A DNA stretch of 64,000 bases, from NCBI RefSeq assembly GCF_036924745.1, contig NZ_JAZHSD010000001.1:3472001-3536000 (forward strand), read 5' to 3'. A program made the position numbers and the translations under genes. Each line of letters begins with the position of its first letter. Positions within the stretch are counted from its first letter, which is position 1. Below are positions 17,186-26,263 of this stretch, in pieces. The notes under the pieces were generated by a model that saw only the letters and a list, made by a program, of their open reading frames with translations, was not told the origin of the DNA and did no database searches. This DNA is from Bradyrhizobium sp. AZCC 1693. Its GTDB lineage: Bacteria; Pseudomonadota; Alphaproteobacteria; Rhizobiales; Xanthobacteraceae.

Positions 17186-17491
17186 ATGAAGTTCAATAGA
17201 ATTGCCGCAGCTGCGCTCTGTCTTGCGCTGACGTTTACGGCTGTTTCCGCCGTGGCGCAGGAAGCGATGGCCAGTGGCGAAGTGAAAAAGATCGATGAGG
17301 CGGCCGGAAAAATTACATTGAAGCATGGTCCCATCAAAAAGCTCGACATGGAGGACGAAAGCATGACGATGGTCTTCCGCGTGCAGGACCCGGCGATGCT
17401 CAAACAGGTGAAGGTCGGCGACAAGGTCAAGTTCGATGCGGAGCGGGCGACCGCCGGCATTACGATCACGAAGATGCAGAAGGCGAAGTAG
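17186..17491 (+). CDS. CusF-like periplasmic copper-binding protein
   Basis: A 101-residue protein of the CusF/SilF type. After a signal peptide (ending VAQ), the small beta-barrel shows GEVKKIDEAAGKITLKHGPI, then the Met-rich MEDESMTMVFRVQDPAML, matching the CusF Met/His copper site, and ends in a basic TKMQKAK tail. GAAAGGAAG precedes the ATG at 17186. CusF delivers Cu(I) to Cus efflux pumps, but no CusB/CusA is found next to it. Confidence 0.85.
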   Translation: MKFNRIAAAALCLALTFTAVSAVAQEAMASGEVKKIDEAAGKITLKHGPIKKLDMEDESMTMVFRVQDPAMLKQVKVGDKVKFDAERATAGITITKMQKAK

Positions 17492-17756
17492 CCTCGAGCT
17501 GGACGAAGCGCGGAGCGACGTCGCTGGCGTTGCCCCGCGCCGGAGCGCGCGGGCGCCGGGCCTATGTCCTTGACCTCGGCGACGGCCAGTTCGAAGGCCG
17601 TTCAGATCGCGACCGCTGGATGACCAAAGCCGGTTTCGAGGTTGAAACTGACCGACTCTCATCCCACATGAAAGACTGTCGGAAACGGCCTCATGGACCA
17701 CCCACCAGCCATGGATGCGCGACCTTGCAGGTCGTCTCTGAGGGATGGAGGTTGCC
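17492..17756. other. Gap without a convincing gene
   Basis: A 76-codon frame across 17530-17760 has neither a ribosome site nor recognisable motifs. I see no operator or hairpin that stands out. Confidence 0.3.
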
Positions 17757-18089
17757 ATGAGAGCCCCCTCTTTGATTTTGTTCGCGGCTGCGACGGCTGC
17801 GCCTGCGGTGCTTTTTGCTCAGGAGACAGTTGACGGATCGGCCGCCGCGATCCGAGCGGTCGTTTCCGGCAAGACCTGTACCGGCGACGATATCCTCATC
17901 TTTGGAAAAAGTGTTACTGGGTCGGCTGGCACGTTCGAACGCAAGGGGCGTCCGAACGGGAGCTACAGCGTCGGGTATGGCACGATCTTGATTCGACGCG
18001 GCCAGGATCTGCACGGGCACGTGACATCGGTATCCGTGCGCGACCGCGTGCTGCACATGAGCGCCGGCACCTACCGGTGCCTGGAGTAA
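17757..18089 (+). CDS. Small exported protein, unknown function
   Basis: A 110-residue protein with signal peptide (RAPSLILFAAATAAPAVLFA) and a mature part with two cysteines (GKTCTGDD and TYRCLE) that could form a disulphide. No known domain is recognisable. GGAGG at 17747 sits five bases before the ATG at 17757; an in-frame ATG four codons earlier overlaps that ribosome site. It stands alone after the copper locus. Confidence 0.6.
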   Translation: MRAPSLILFAAATAAPAVLFAQETVDGSAAAIRAVVSGKTCTGDDILIFGKSVTGSAGTFERKGRPNGSYSVGYGTILIRRGQDLHGHVTSVSVRDRVLHMSAGTYRCLE

Positions 18090-18136
18090 AATCGAGCGCC
18101 GGCGGCGATGAACCGAAATCTCGACATTGCGGCGCG

Positions 18137-18173
18137 AAGCCGTAGGATGGGTCGAGCGCAAGCGAAACCCATC
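18137..18173. repeat. Short repeat with the gtaggatgggt...gaaacccatc motif
   Basis: The imperfect dyad GATGGGTcgagcgcaagcgaaACCCATC recurs in related form at 20935-21010. It lies in the 177-base gap before the AI-2E family gene. Confidence 0.5.
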
Positions 18174-18266
18174 GGCACCATGCGGCGCGGCGTCGGACAG
18201 CCGCGCCGGGATCGTTGTCTGGACGGTGGCGTGGCCGCGAGTTGACGCCAACGAACGAGACGGGCC

Positions 18267-19343
18267 GTGCCAAGGATCGAACATCAAGGTTTTCTGCTGC
18301 TGCTCACCGCTGTCACCCTGGCGTTTGCCTGGGTGCTGTACCCCTTCTATGGCGCCGTGCTCTGGGCGGTCGTCGTGGCGCTGCTTTTCGCACCCGTCCA
18401 TCGAAGGCTGCTGCAATCGATGCCAGGCAGGCCGAGCCTTTCGGCCGCGGTCACCGTTCTCATCATCATCGCCATGGTCATCCTGCCGCTTACAATGATC
18501 GCGGCTTCGCTGGCGCAGGAAGCGTCAAGCCTGTTCGCGAAAATCCAGTCGGGAGAATACAATTTCGGCAGCTACCTGCAGCGGATATTCGACGCCCTGC
18601 CGGCCTGGGCCACCGGGTTGCTCGATCGGCTCAACCTCGGCGATTTTTCGGCGCTGCGTGAAAAGCTCACCTCCGGCCTGATGAAGGGCGGGCAGATTCT
18701 CGCCCCGCAGGCGCTGAGCATCGGGATGAACACGTTCGATTTCGTGATCCGCCTCGGCATCATGCTTTATCTGCTGTTCTTCCTGTTGCGCGACGGCAAG
18801 GCGCTGGCTGCAGCAATCAGGGAGGCCATTCCGCTGCGCGGCGATCAGAAGGCGGCGCTGTTCACCCGCTTCGCCGATGTCGTTCGCGCCACCGTGAAGG
18901 GCGGCATCCTCGTCGCGATCGCGCAAGGCACGCTCGGCGGCATCGCGTTCTGGTTCCTCGGTATCCACGCGGCGCTGCTATGGGCTGTGCTGATGGCGTT
19001 CCTGTCGCTGATCCCTGCCGTCGGCGCCACGCTGGTCTGGCTTCCGGTTGCGATCTACTTCCTGGCGACCGGCGCCATCTGGCAGGGTATCGGATTGATC
19101 CTGTATGGCGTGCTCGTTATTGGCCTCGTGGACAATCTGCTGCGCCCCTTCCTGGTCGGCAAGGGCTCCAAGCTGCCGGACTACGTGGTATTGATCTCGA
19201 CGCTCGGCGGCATCGAAGTGTTTGGGCTGAACGGCTTTGTCATCGGCCCGCTGATCGCCGCGATGTTCATGGTGAGCTGGGAGATTTTTTCGACGTCGCG
19301 GCGGACGTCGGCGGATGACGCCGCTGGTGACGCGAACCCGTAG
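18267..19343 (+). CDS. AI-2E family transporter (PerM/YdiK-like)
   Basis: A 358-residue membrane protein with about eight helices. An N-terminal pair (FLLLLTAVTLAFAWVLYPFY, then AVLWAVVVALLFAPV), a long amphipathic segment (residues 75-150), and a C-terminal block with GTLGGIAFWFLGIHAALLWAVLM and LIPAVGATLVWLPVAIYFL are diagnostic of UPF0118. Members act as Na+/H+ antiporters or exporters; an AI-2 role is shown for only a few. GTG start at 18267. Substrate unknown. Confidence 0.87.
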   Translation: MPRIEHQGFLLLLTAVTLAFAWVLYPFYGAVLWAVVVALLFAPVHRRLLQSMPGRPSLSAAVTVLIIIAMVILPLTMIAASLAQEASSLFAKIQSGEYNFGSYLQRIFDALPAWATGLLDRLNLGDFSALREKLTSGLMKGGQILAPQALSIGMNTFDFVIRLGIMLYLLFFLLRDGKALAAAIREAIPLRGDQKAALFTRFADVVRATVKGGILVAIAQGTLGGIAFWFLGIHAALLWAVLMAFLSLIPAVGATLVWLPVAIYFLATGAIWQGIGLILYGVLVIGLVDNLLRPFLVGKGSKLPDYVVLISTLGGIEVFGLNGFVIGPLIAAMFMVSWEIFSTSRRTSADDAAGDANP

Positions 19344-19349
19344 GACCTC

Positions 19350-20192
19350 CTACCCCAGCTCGAAGCTGGTGACGCCAAACACCCGCTCCAGCCGCAACGG
19401 CGGAATCGCGCCGGTATACATGCGGGCGGTCTCGAACACCGGCGCGAGCCCAAGGTCCTGTGCGAGGGCGACGGCCTCGCGGTTGATGCCGGGCACATCC
19501 AGAAAAATCTCGCCGCCGCCGACCCTGGCGAGCAAGGCCGACAGCACCGCTTCGGCGGTGGCGCGGTCGTCGGCCACCAGCGGGCCGATCTTAAAACCCT
19601 TCCGGCAGGGACGGATCACGCCCCAGCCGGCAAGCCTGCCATCGCGCACGGCCGCGCAACCGGCATGGCCGGGCGCGCCGATCCAGGCCCGCAGGAACGC
19701 GGGCCGCCGCGCCGGAAACACAGTGGTGTCGTCCGCTTCCACTGCCGCTATCGGGACATCGGACAACGCAATGATTTCAGCCCGCGGCGCAGCGGGCGCC
19801 GCAACCGTGCCGCCGTAACGGACATTGGCGTAAGCAAGCGCGAACCCGGACTTTCGATAATTGTCCTGCTGCGCCACCACGCCATCGAGCCCGATCACGC
19901 GCGGGCCGGCATGCGCGATGGCCGCATTCCATATCCGAAGTCCGTAGCCACGGCCGCGCAAGTCTTCGCGCACGATGTAGAAGCCGAGAAAGGAAAAGCT
20001 CGCGCCGTAATTGATGCAGGAGACCGTCGCGGCAGGCAGCCCATCGAGCTCCGCAATCAGAAAGCCTTCGGGATCGACGGAAGCAAAGCAGCCGGCATCG
20101 CTAAGGCCCGGGTTCCAGCCTTCTGCCGCGGCCCAGTCCACGGCCAACGCGATTTCGTCCGGCCGCATGGTGCGGATGCTGAAGTCACTCAT
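19350..20192 (-). CDS. GNAT acetyltransferase with second C-terminal domain
   Basis: A 280-residue enzyme. Residues 1-135 form a GNAT domain with the acetyl-CoA signature GFYIVREDLRGRGYGLRIWN and the following DNYRKSGFALAY. Residues 150-280 form a second, YitH/HolE-like domain (CAAVRDGRLAGWGVIRPCR, then FLDVPGINREAV). The start at 20192 is chosen because the domain begins there; upstream codons cross an intergenic palindrome. It is probably a small-molecule or amino-group acetylase, with substrate unknown. Confidence 0.83.
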   Translation of the reverse strand: MSDFSIRTMRPDEIALAVDWAAAEGWNPGLSDAGCFASVDPEGFLIAELDGLPAATVSCINYGASFSFLGFYIVREDLRGRGYGLRIWNAAIAHAGPRVIGLDGVVAQQDNYRKSGFALAYANVRYGGTVAAPAAPRAEIIALSDVPIAAVEADDTTVFPARRPAFLRAWIGAPGHAGCAAVRDGRLAGWGVIRPCRKGFKIGPLVADDRATAEAVLSALLARVGGGEIFLDVPGINREAVALAQDLGLAPVFETARMYTGAIPPLRLERVFGVTSFELG

Positions 20193-20219
20193 CGCGGGCA
20201 ATCCTGCAGATATTCGACC

Positions 20220-20253
20220 CGTCATTGCGAGGAGCCAACGGCTCGCAATGACG
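20220..20253. repeat. Perfect 12-bp inverted repeat upstream of the GNAT gene
   Basis: CGTCATTGCGAG and CTCGCAATGACG flank a 10-base loop. This is a short intergenic hairpin type often seen in this genus. Confidence 0.65.
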
Positions 20254-20446
20254 GAAATTACAATCACGACAATTGCTGGACTGTGCACTTGATCGCGCTG
20301 CAGTTCCTCAACGCGCAATGCGGATGCGCTGTGCGCAGTCCAGAAATGGCACACTTCTTCGCGCAGAATATCATTGCACCTCGCGAATTGTTTAGCGAAA
20401 ATTAATCATATGCTGCTGCGGGGCTGCATTGTTGGAGGCGACACAC

Positions 20447-20893
20447 ATGTACCGATCATCGCTCACGCTGGCCTTTGCTGTGCTGTATTCGGCGGCTGGC
20501 GCGGCCAGCGACCTGTCATCCGTCTACGTGGCGCCCGGCGGAATCTACGCGCCTTCCGCAAATGTCTATGTGCGTCCGGGACCGGCCTATCGGCAACCGC
20601 CTTACGCGGAACCCGGTTACGGATATCGGCAGCCCTCGTATTACGGAACGCCAGCCCCTGCATACCGTGCACCGGCAGCGGTCTATGGCGAGTACGGGCC
20701 GGCCTACGCCGCGCAGCCGGCCTATGTCGAACGCGCGCCCGCCTATCCGGAGCGTTACTACGCTCGGGAACGTTACTACGCGCAGGAATACGACTACGCG
20801 CCGGAATATGCGCCGAGGCCGCCGCTGCCCGTGCCCTATCGCGCGCGGGCGCGATGCGACGACGGCTATGGCGGGTCGGTCTACTGCGATTGA
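20447..20893 (+). CDS. Tyr/Pro-rich secreted protein
   Basis: A 148-residue protein with a signal peptide (SLTLAFAVLYSAAGAA), then a low-complexity mature part rich in Tyr, Pro and Ala (repeats of the PAYRQPPYAEPGYGYRQPSYYG type) and a cysteine pair at the C-terminus (ARCDDGYGGSVYCD). No known catalytic domain. GGAGG ten bases before the ATG supports the start. Its repeats suggest a flexible surface or envelope protein. Confidence 0.65.
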   Translation: MYRSSLTLAFAVLYSAAGAASDLSSVYVAPGGIYAPSANVYVRPGPAYRQPPYAEPGYGYRQPSYYGTPAPAYRAPAAVYGEYGPAYAAQPAYVERAPAYPERYYARERYYAQEYDYAPEYAPRPPLPVPYRARARCDDGYGGSVYCD

Positions 20894-20934
20894 AGCCGCC
20901 GGATGGCTGGAGCGACCTGTCCGCGTAGCTCGCT

Positions 20935-21010
20935 AGAGCGAAGGCGGAAGCGATACCCATCGCCCCGCCGCGCACGCGATTGACGGGTATCGCTTTCGCT
21001 CTACCCATCC
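20935..21010. repeat. Large intergenic inverted repeat
   Basis: AGAGCGAAGGCGGAAGCGAT and ATCGCTTTCGCTCT pair across a GC-rich centre with cccatcgcc / ttgacggg. It lies between convergent genes. A partial copy is at 21606-21630. Confidence 0.65.
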
Positions 21011-21060
21011 TGCGCGCTTTCCCCAAAACACACGACCCCACGTTGGTGCGGCCTGTGCAC

Positions 21061-21522
21061 TTATTCCCAGCGGATCGCCATCTCGCTCGTCGGCTGCCAC
21101 CCCAGCCGTTCGTACAGAGGCCGGCCCTGTCGCGTCGAATGAAGGATCGCATAGCAAACGCCCAGTTCGCGGGCCCTCTCTTCGGCTAACGCCATCAGCC
21201 GTTTGGCCATTCCCCTGCAGCGGTGATCAGGCTCCACGAAGACGTTGAGGATGTAGGCGCGGCGATGGTCGGCCGGATGGCTCGGATGGGGTGGCCAATC
21301 GATGACCATCATGCCGAGGCCCGCGATCACGACGCCTGCCTCCTCGAGCATCCAGCCAAAATAGCTGCCGTCTGCAAGTCGCGGCGAGAGCCATTGCTCG
21401 AAAGCCGAAGTCATCGGGCGCAGAGCTTCGCGCGTACGGCCGGGCTCGGCGAACATCCGCTCGCGGTGCTCGCAAATCAATTTGAGATCATGTTCTGCAG
21501 CGGGTCTTGCCGTGACGGCCAT
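21061..21522 (-). CDS. GNAT family N-acetyltransferase
   Basis: A 153-residue single-domain GNAT protein. The acetyl-CoA-binding segment reads ILNVFVEPDHRCRGMAKRLMALAEERARE, followed by AILHSTRQGRPLYERLGW, a classical motif A and B. The ATG at 21522 starts the domain; 20 extra codons upstream are unsupported. It is an isolated gene in a repeat-rich stretch. Substrate unknown. Confidence 0.82.
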   Translation of the reverse strand: MAVTARPAAEHDLKLICEHRERMFAEPGRTREALRPMTSAFEQWLSPRLADGSYFGWMLEEAGVVIAGLGMMVIDWPPHPSHPADHRRAYILNVFVEPDHRCRGMAKRLMALAEERARELGVCYAILHSTRQGRPLYERLGWQPTSEMAIRWE

Positions 21523-21724
21523 CGGACATCGTCCCAAAGAACGCACAGGATGCGGAGCAAACGCGAAATCCGTCAACCCCATGCACGAAGGTGATAGAAC
21601 GCTACCGGTGGGTATCGCTTTCGCTCCATCTCTCCTGCGTGCTGATTTCCCCAGAGCCGGTTACATCCAATCGCACCCTTGCGGTCGACGGCAAGCGATC
21701 CCGTTCCAAAACGGGGGATCGATT

Positions 21725-21865
21725 TCAGCGCAAGTGGATAGATACCGGCGAAGTGCTCCCGGTGACATCCGGCCCATCACCGGAGATGCGCCAAGCTGCT
21801 ACTCCGAAGCATGCCGTGAGCATCAAAGCCGCCACGAGCAGAAACATACAAGAAAACTGGCTCAC
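21725..21865 (-). CDS. Possible small membrane lipoprotein (weak)
   Basis: This 46-codon frame would encode a single hydrophobic segment with a lipobox-like ALMLTAC, then a Ser/Thr/Pro tail. GTG start, with only a poorly spaced AAGG upstream. It resembles tiny lipoproteins often missed by gene finders, but it could be chance. Confidence 0.25.
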   Translation of the reverse strand: MSQFSCMFLLVAALMLTACFGVAAWRISGDGPDVTGSTSPVSIHLR

Positions 21866-22177
21866 ACCTTGGCCCCCCGCAAACCAGGCTGAATTTCGGG
21901 TAAGCGAGCACGGTCCGCCGAGTCGGAAAATGCAGTCGGGCTGACCTAAATGGTCTTTACGGTGGACGATGGTTGGGAGCGAGCGGGTCTTGCAATGCGG
22001 TGGACGCGGCAGCGCCCGCTGCGCTGATAAGATCGCAGGCGCCGCGGGAATATATGCGGCTGTCATCGCCCGGCTTGCCGCCTCCGCTAAAGCTTCGGCG
22101 TGCCAGCACGGCAACGCCTCGGCGAAGCCTTTGGCGAAGCCGGGACCGGGCGACCCAGTATTCCAGAGACGGCAGCG

Positions 22178-22278
22178 ATAGAGCCGACAGGCCGCGGCGC
22201 ACCCCGCCTGCGCGGGGTATGACAGTTGGGTGTGGGGCGAGATTTCGGGTTCGATGCGTTGCAATGCCCCGGAATGAC
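22178..22278. repeat. Degenerate copy of the CGTCATTCCGGGGC repeat family
   Basis: The right arm (tgccccggaatgacg) is preserved; the left arm is replaced by an unrelated GC-rich hairpin (CACCCCGCCTGCGCGGGGT). Confidence 0.45.
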
Positions 22279-22294
22279 GATCCAATCAGCCCCC

Positions 22295-22312
22295 GTTAAC
22301 CCTTTGCTAACC
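22295..22312. promoter_or_regulatory. CtrA-like binding site upstream of flhA
   Basis: GTTAACCCTTTGCTAACC fits the CtrA consensus TTAA-N7-TTAA(C) with one deviation (CTAA in the second half). It lies 68 bases before the flhA start. CtrA controls flagellar genes in alphaproteobacteria and ctrA itself is encoded at 31747. Confidence 0.4.
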
Positions 22313-22379
22313 ATGCACCCGGCAAGAATTGCCGGGTGAAGTCGAGTGTCGTCGGCCGCGTTAGATACGGGAGGACCCC

Positions 22380-24617
22380 GTGGACGCCAGTGCGGTGCCT
22401 CACTTTCGGACCGGCGGCCCTTCGGCCGCCGCGCAGACGTTTGGCGCCCGCGGGCGTCAATCGCGGGGGGAAGCGGCTACCATGGTCGATGTCACGGCGG
22501 GTCAGGGCGGCGCAGGCGAAAGCAGCAAGCTTCCATCCCTGAGCGAAATCGGAGATATCCTAAAGCGCGGCGATCTGGCGCTGGCGTTCGGCGTCCTCAC
22601 CATCCTGGTGGTGCTGATCCTGCCGCTGCCCTCGCTGGTGCTCGACCTGTTCCTGGCGATCTCGATCACGGTGTCGATCCTGATCCTGATGACCTCGCTG
22701 TTCATCCAGACGCCGCTGGAATTCTCGGCGTTTCCGACCGTGCTGCTGATCTCGACCATGCTGCGGCTGTCGCTGAACATGGCCTCCACCCGGCTGATCC
22801 TGTCGCACGGCCATGAGGGGACGGCTGCGGCCGGCCACGTCATCGAGGCCTTCGGCAATTTCGTGATGAGCGGTAATTTCGTCATCGGAATTATCGTGTT
22901 CGCGATTCTGGTGATCGTGAACTTCGTCGTCATCACCAAGGGTTCGGGCCGCATCGCCGAAGTCGCCGCGCGCTTCCAGTTGGACTCGATGCCCGGCAAG
23001 CAGATGGCGATCGACGCCGATCTGTCCGCCGGCCTGATCGACGAAGCCACCGCCAAGGCACGCCGCAAGGCGCTGGAGGACGAAAGCGGCTTCTTCGGCG
23101 CCATGGACGGCGCCTCGAAATTCGTCCGCGGCGACGCCATCGCGGGCCTCCTGATTGTCTTCATCAACGTCATCGGCGGCATCATCATCGGCGTGGCGCA
23201 GCAGGGCATGAGTTTTGGCGACGCCGCCCGCACCTACACCGTGCTCACCGTCGGCGACGGCCTGGTGACGCAGGTGCCGGCGCTGATCGTCTCCACCGCA
23301 GCGGGCTTGCTGGTGTCGAAGGCCGGTATCACCGGCGCCGCCGACAAGGCGCTGATGAAGCAGCTCTCCGGCTATCCGCAGGCGCTCGGCATGTCGGCCG
23401 GCGTGATGCTGGTGCTGGCGCTGTTGCCGGGCATTCCGATGCTCCCGTTCCTGGCGCTCGGCGGCGGCGCCGCGGCGCTGGCCTGGAAGGCGCGCAACCA
23501 CAAGCGCGTCACCAATGCGGCGGAAGCGGCCGCCGCCGCAGCGCCCGAACTGGCAGCCGCGGCCGCCCAAGCCGCAGCCGAGGAGCCGATCGCCACCGCG
23601 CTCAAGATCGACGACCTCAAGATCGAACTCGGCTACGCGCTGCTGCCGCTGGTCAACGGCCCCGACGGCACCGACCGCCTGACCGAGCAGATCAAGGCGC
23701 TGCGCCGGTCGCTCGCGATCGAAATGGGCTTTGTGATGCCGGCGGTGCGCATTCTCGACAACGTCCAGCTCGAGGCCAACACCTACGTCATCAAGATCAA
23801 GGAAGTGGACGCCGGCTCCGGCAAGATCTGGCCGAACCAGTTCATGGTCATGGACCCCGCCGGCAACCAGGTCGGGGTGCCCGGCATTCACACCGTCGAG
23901 CCGACGTTTGGATTGCCCGCAACCTGGGTCGACGCCGCGCTGAAGGAAGAGGCGTCGCTGAAGGGCTACACGGTGGTCGACGCCGCCACCGTGCTGTCGA
24001 CGCACCTGACCGAGCTGCTCAAGAACAACATGAGCGACCTGCTGTCCTATGGCGAGGTGCAGAAGCTCTTGAAGGACCTGCCGAAGGAACAGGGCGAGCT
24101 GGTCAAGGACATCGTGCCGAGTTCGGTCACGGTCTCCGGCATCCAGCGCGTGCTGCAGCTTCTTTTGGCCGAGCGGATCTCGATCCGCGATCTCTCCACC
24201 ATTCTCGAAGGCATCGCCGACGCTCTCGCCTTCTCGCGCCACCCCGCCACCATGGTCGAGCACGTCCGCGCCCGGCTGGCGCGGCAGATCTGCGCGCAGA
24301 ACACCACCTACAACGGCTACCTGCCGCTGATCGCGCTCTCGGCCCGCTGGGAGCAGGCGTTTGCCGAATCGATCGTGGGCACCGGCGAGGACCGCAGCCT
24401 CGCCATGCAGCCCTCGAAGCTGTCGGAGTTCATGACCTCGATCCGCAACGCCTTCGAGCAGGCCGCCCGCGAAGGCGAGGCGCCGGTGCTGGTCACCTCG
24501 GCGGCGATCCGCCCGTTCGTCCGCTCGCTGGTCGAGCGCTTCCGCTCGCAGACCACCGTGCTGTCGCAGGCCGAGATCCACCCGCGCGCGCGGCTGAAGA
24601 CGGTGGGCAGCGTCTAA
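22380..24617 (+). CDS. flhA: Flagellar export gate protein FlhA
   Basis: Export-gate component of the flagellar type III secretion system. The N-terminal half is an eight-helix membrane domain with the FHIPEP-type signature region (SLNMASTRLILSHGHEGTAA) and the acidic RRKALEDESGFFGAMDGASKFVRGD loop. An Ala-rich linker (residues 385-405) leads to the cytoplasmic C-terminal ring domain starting near KIDDLKIELGYALLPLV. The 745-residue length is normal. The GTG at 22380 has GGAGG five bases upstream; an ATG at 22482 would also give a sensible protein. It begins the flagellar section of the window. Confidence 0.95.
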   Translation: MDASAVPHFRTGGPSAAAQTFGARGRQSRGEAATMVDVTAGQGGAGESSKLPSLSEIGDILKRGDLALAFGVLTILVVLILPLPSLVLDLFLAISITVSILILMTSLFIQTPLEFSAFPTVLLISTMLRLSLNMASTRLILSHGHEGTAAAGHVIEAFGNFVMSGNFVIGIIVFAILVIVNFVVITKGSGRIAEVAARFQLDSMPGKQMAIDADLSAGLIDEATAKARRKALEDESGFFGAMDGASKFVRGDAIAGLLIVFINVIGGIIIGVAQQGMSFGDAARTYTVLTVGDGLVTQVPALIVSTAAGLLVSKAGITGAADKALMKQLSGYPQALGMSAGVMLVLALLPGIPMLPFLALGGGAAALAWKARNHKRVTNAAEAAAAAAPELAAAAAQAAAEEPIATALKIDDLKIELGYALLPLVNGPDGTDRLTEQIKALRRSLAIEMGFVMPAVRILDNVQLEANTYVIKIKEVDAGSGKIWPNQFMVMDPAGNQVGVPGIHTVEPTFGLPATWVDAALKEEASLKGYTVVDAATVLSTHLTELLKNNMSDLLSYGEVQKLLKDLPKEQGELVKDIVPSSVTVSGIQRVLQLLLAERISIRDLSTILEGIADALAFSRHPATMVEHVRARLARQICAQNTTYNGYLPLIALSARWEQAFAESIVGTGEDRSLAMQPSKLSEFMTSIRNAFEQAAREGEAPVLVTSAAIRPFVRSLVERFRSQTTVLSQAEIHPRARLKTVGSV

Positions 24618-24731
24618 GGCTTTCGTATTCGCCGCGCGCGTTCGAAGTGGCGTGTCATGTGCAGTATAATTCCATGCGGCACGTGCCCCACGCACTTGCC
24701 GTCGCAACATCGCGGCGCTACTGAGGCGCCC

Positions 24732-25250
24732 ATGTTGGCTTCGCTTCCCGCACCTGGTCTGCCCTGGCCGCTTCCGCTGCTTCGCTTCCTGCCTCTCCCG
24801 CTCCTGCAACCCATTCTCACTCTCATCGGCACGCAGGTCGCAAAAGCCCAACCCGACGTATTCCGGCGTCTCGGCGGGCACGCGGAAAAATCCTTCGTCA
24901 TCGATCCGACCGATCTTCCGTTCGTGCTGGTGCTGCAGCCACGGCCGGAAGCGCCTTCGCTCAGTGCCTGGCGTCGCATCAACGCGCCGCAATCGCATGC
25001 GCGCATCGCGGGCTCGTTTCTCAACCTGTTCGACCTGATCGACGGCGCGCTCGACGGCGACGCGCTGTTCTTCTCGCGCAAGCTGCGCGTCACCGGCGAC
25101 ACCGAAGCCGTGGTCGCGCTGCGCAACGCGCTCGACGACGTCGATGGCGGGGTCGTGGAAAGCATCACCAGGGCCTTCGGTCCGCTGTCCGGCGTGGCCG
25201 CAGCGACGGTTTCGCATTTGCGGACCCTCGGCGAGAGGAAAGAACCATGA
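24732..25250 (+). CDS. ubiT: Ubiquinone accessory factor UbiT (SCP2-like)
   Basis: A lipid-carrier-like protein of the SCP2 family needed for oxygen-independent ubiquinone synthesis. The 172 residues begin with a Pro/Leu-rich helix (PWPLPLLRFLPLPLLQPIL) and continue as an SCP2-type sheet (FVIDPTDLPFVLVLQP, ALFFSRKLRVTGDTEAVVALRNALD). The start at 24732 has GAGG six bases ahead; an upstream ATG at 24657 lacks one. The stop overlaps ubiU by ATGA. Assignment rests mainly on its place directly before the two U32-family genes. Confidence 0.85.
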   Translation: MLASLPAPGLPWPLPLLRFLPLPLLQPILTLIGTQVAKAQPDVFRRLGGHAEKSFVIDPTDLPFVLVLQPRPEAPSLSAWRRINAPQSHARIAGSFLNLFDLIDGALDGDALFFSRKLRVTGDTEAVVALRNALDDVDGGVVESITRAFGPLSGVAAATVSHLRTLGERKEP

Positions 25251-26263
25251 ATGATCGTGCCGTACCCCGCCGTCCCGAACTGGTCTGCCCGGCCGGCACG
25301 CCGGCGAGCCTCCGCACCGCCGTCGATGCCGGCGCGGACGCGGTCTATTGCGGTCTTCAGAATGCGACCAATGCGCGGAATTTTCCCGGCCTGAATTTCA
25401 CGCCGGACGAACTGCGAAAATCGGTCGACTACGCCCACGCGCGGGGCGCCAAGGTTCTGCTGGCCGTCAACACCTTTCCCCCGGCAGGCCAGTTCCAGCT
25501 CTGGAAGGACGCCATCGGGATTGCCGCCTCGGTCGGGGCCGATGCGATCATCGTCGCCGACATCGGGGTCGCCTGCTACGCCGCCCGCGAATATCCGCAG
25601 CTGCGCCTGCATCTGTCGGTGCAGGCCGGCGCATCGTCGCCGGAGGCAATCCGCTTCTACTGCGAGGAGTTCGACGTCAAGCGCGTGGTGCTGCCGCGGA
25701 TCCTCACCGTCGCCGAGATCGCCGACATCCACCGGCAGATCCCCTGCGAGATCGAGGCGTTCGTTTTCGGCAATATCGGCATGATGGCCGAGGGCCGCTG
25801 CAGCCTGACCAATTACGTCACCAGCGTCTCGACCAACATGGACGGAGTATGTTCGCCCGCGGCCGTGGTCCGCTATGACGAGGAGGCCGACGGCACGCTG
25901 ACGACCCGCCTCGGCTCGTTCGTCATCGATCGATATGGCTGCGGCGAAAACGGCGGCTATCCGACCATCTGCAAGGGACGGTATTCCTGCGCCGCGCAGC
26001 CCGAGCCCTATTACGCCTTCGAAGAGCCGCGCTCGCTGAACCTGTCGGCGCTGCTGCCCGACCTGATGCGCGCCGGCGTCACGGCCCTGAAGATCGAAGG
26101 CCGCCAGCGCAGCCGCGCCTATGTCAAATCGGTCGTCGCCGCGTTTCGCCGGGCCGTCGACGACATCATGGCGGGGAAAGAGGCCGCATTGACCGATCTG
26201 ATCGCGCTGACCGAGGGTCACAAGGAGACCCAGGGCGCCTTTCAGAGCAAGAGCTGGAGATGA
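25247..26263 (+). CDS. ubiU: O2-independent ubiquinone hydroxylation protein UbiU (U32 family)
   Basis: Peptidase-U32-fold iron-sulphur protein that, with UbiV and UbiT, hydroxylates the ubiquinone ring without oxygen. The N-terminal ELVCPAGTPASLRTAVDAGA and YCGLQNATNARNFPGLNF are family hallmarks. The cysteines expected to hold a [4Fe-4S] cluster appear in AEGRCSL, DGVCSP, and TICKGRYSC. The 338-residue length fits. ATGA overlaps on both sides show a translationally coupled ubiTUV operon. Confidence 0.92.
   Translation: MNDRAVPRRPELVCPAGTPASLRTAVDAGADAVYCGLQNATNARNFPGLNFTPDELRKSVDYAHARGAKVLLAVNTFPPAGQFQLWKDAIGIAASVGADAIIVADIGVACYAAREYPQLRLHLSVQAGASSPEAIRFYCEEFDVKRVVLPRILTVAEIADIHRQIPCEIEAFVFGNIGMMAEGRCSLTNYVTSVSTNMDGVCSPAAVVRYDEEADGTLTTRLGSFVIDRYGCGENGGYPTICKGRYSCAAQPEPYYAFEEPRSLNLSALLPDLMRAGVTALKIEGRQRSRAYVKSVVAAFRRAVDDIMAGKEAALTDLIALTEGHKETQGAFQSKSWR

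Larger units (their letters stand above)
21523..22379. other. 857-base repeat-rich gap before flhA
   Basis: The gap contains a partial palindrome near 21600-21640, one weak small ORF (21725-21865), a degraded CGTCATTCCGGGGC-family repeat (22178-22278), and a CtrA-like site at 22295-22312. No other coding signal is convincing; longer frames on either strand lack motifs. Confidence 0.4.

Noticed and set aside
22560..25217. 885-codon minus-strand frame opposite flhA and ubiT
   Set aside because: A GC-rich shadow of flhA with no domain, low-complexity His/Arg/Gln content and no ribosome site.
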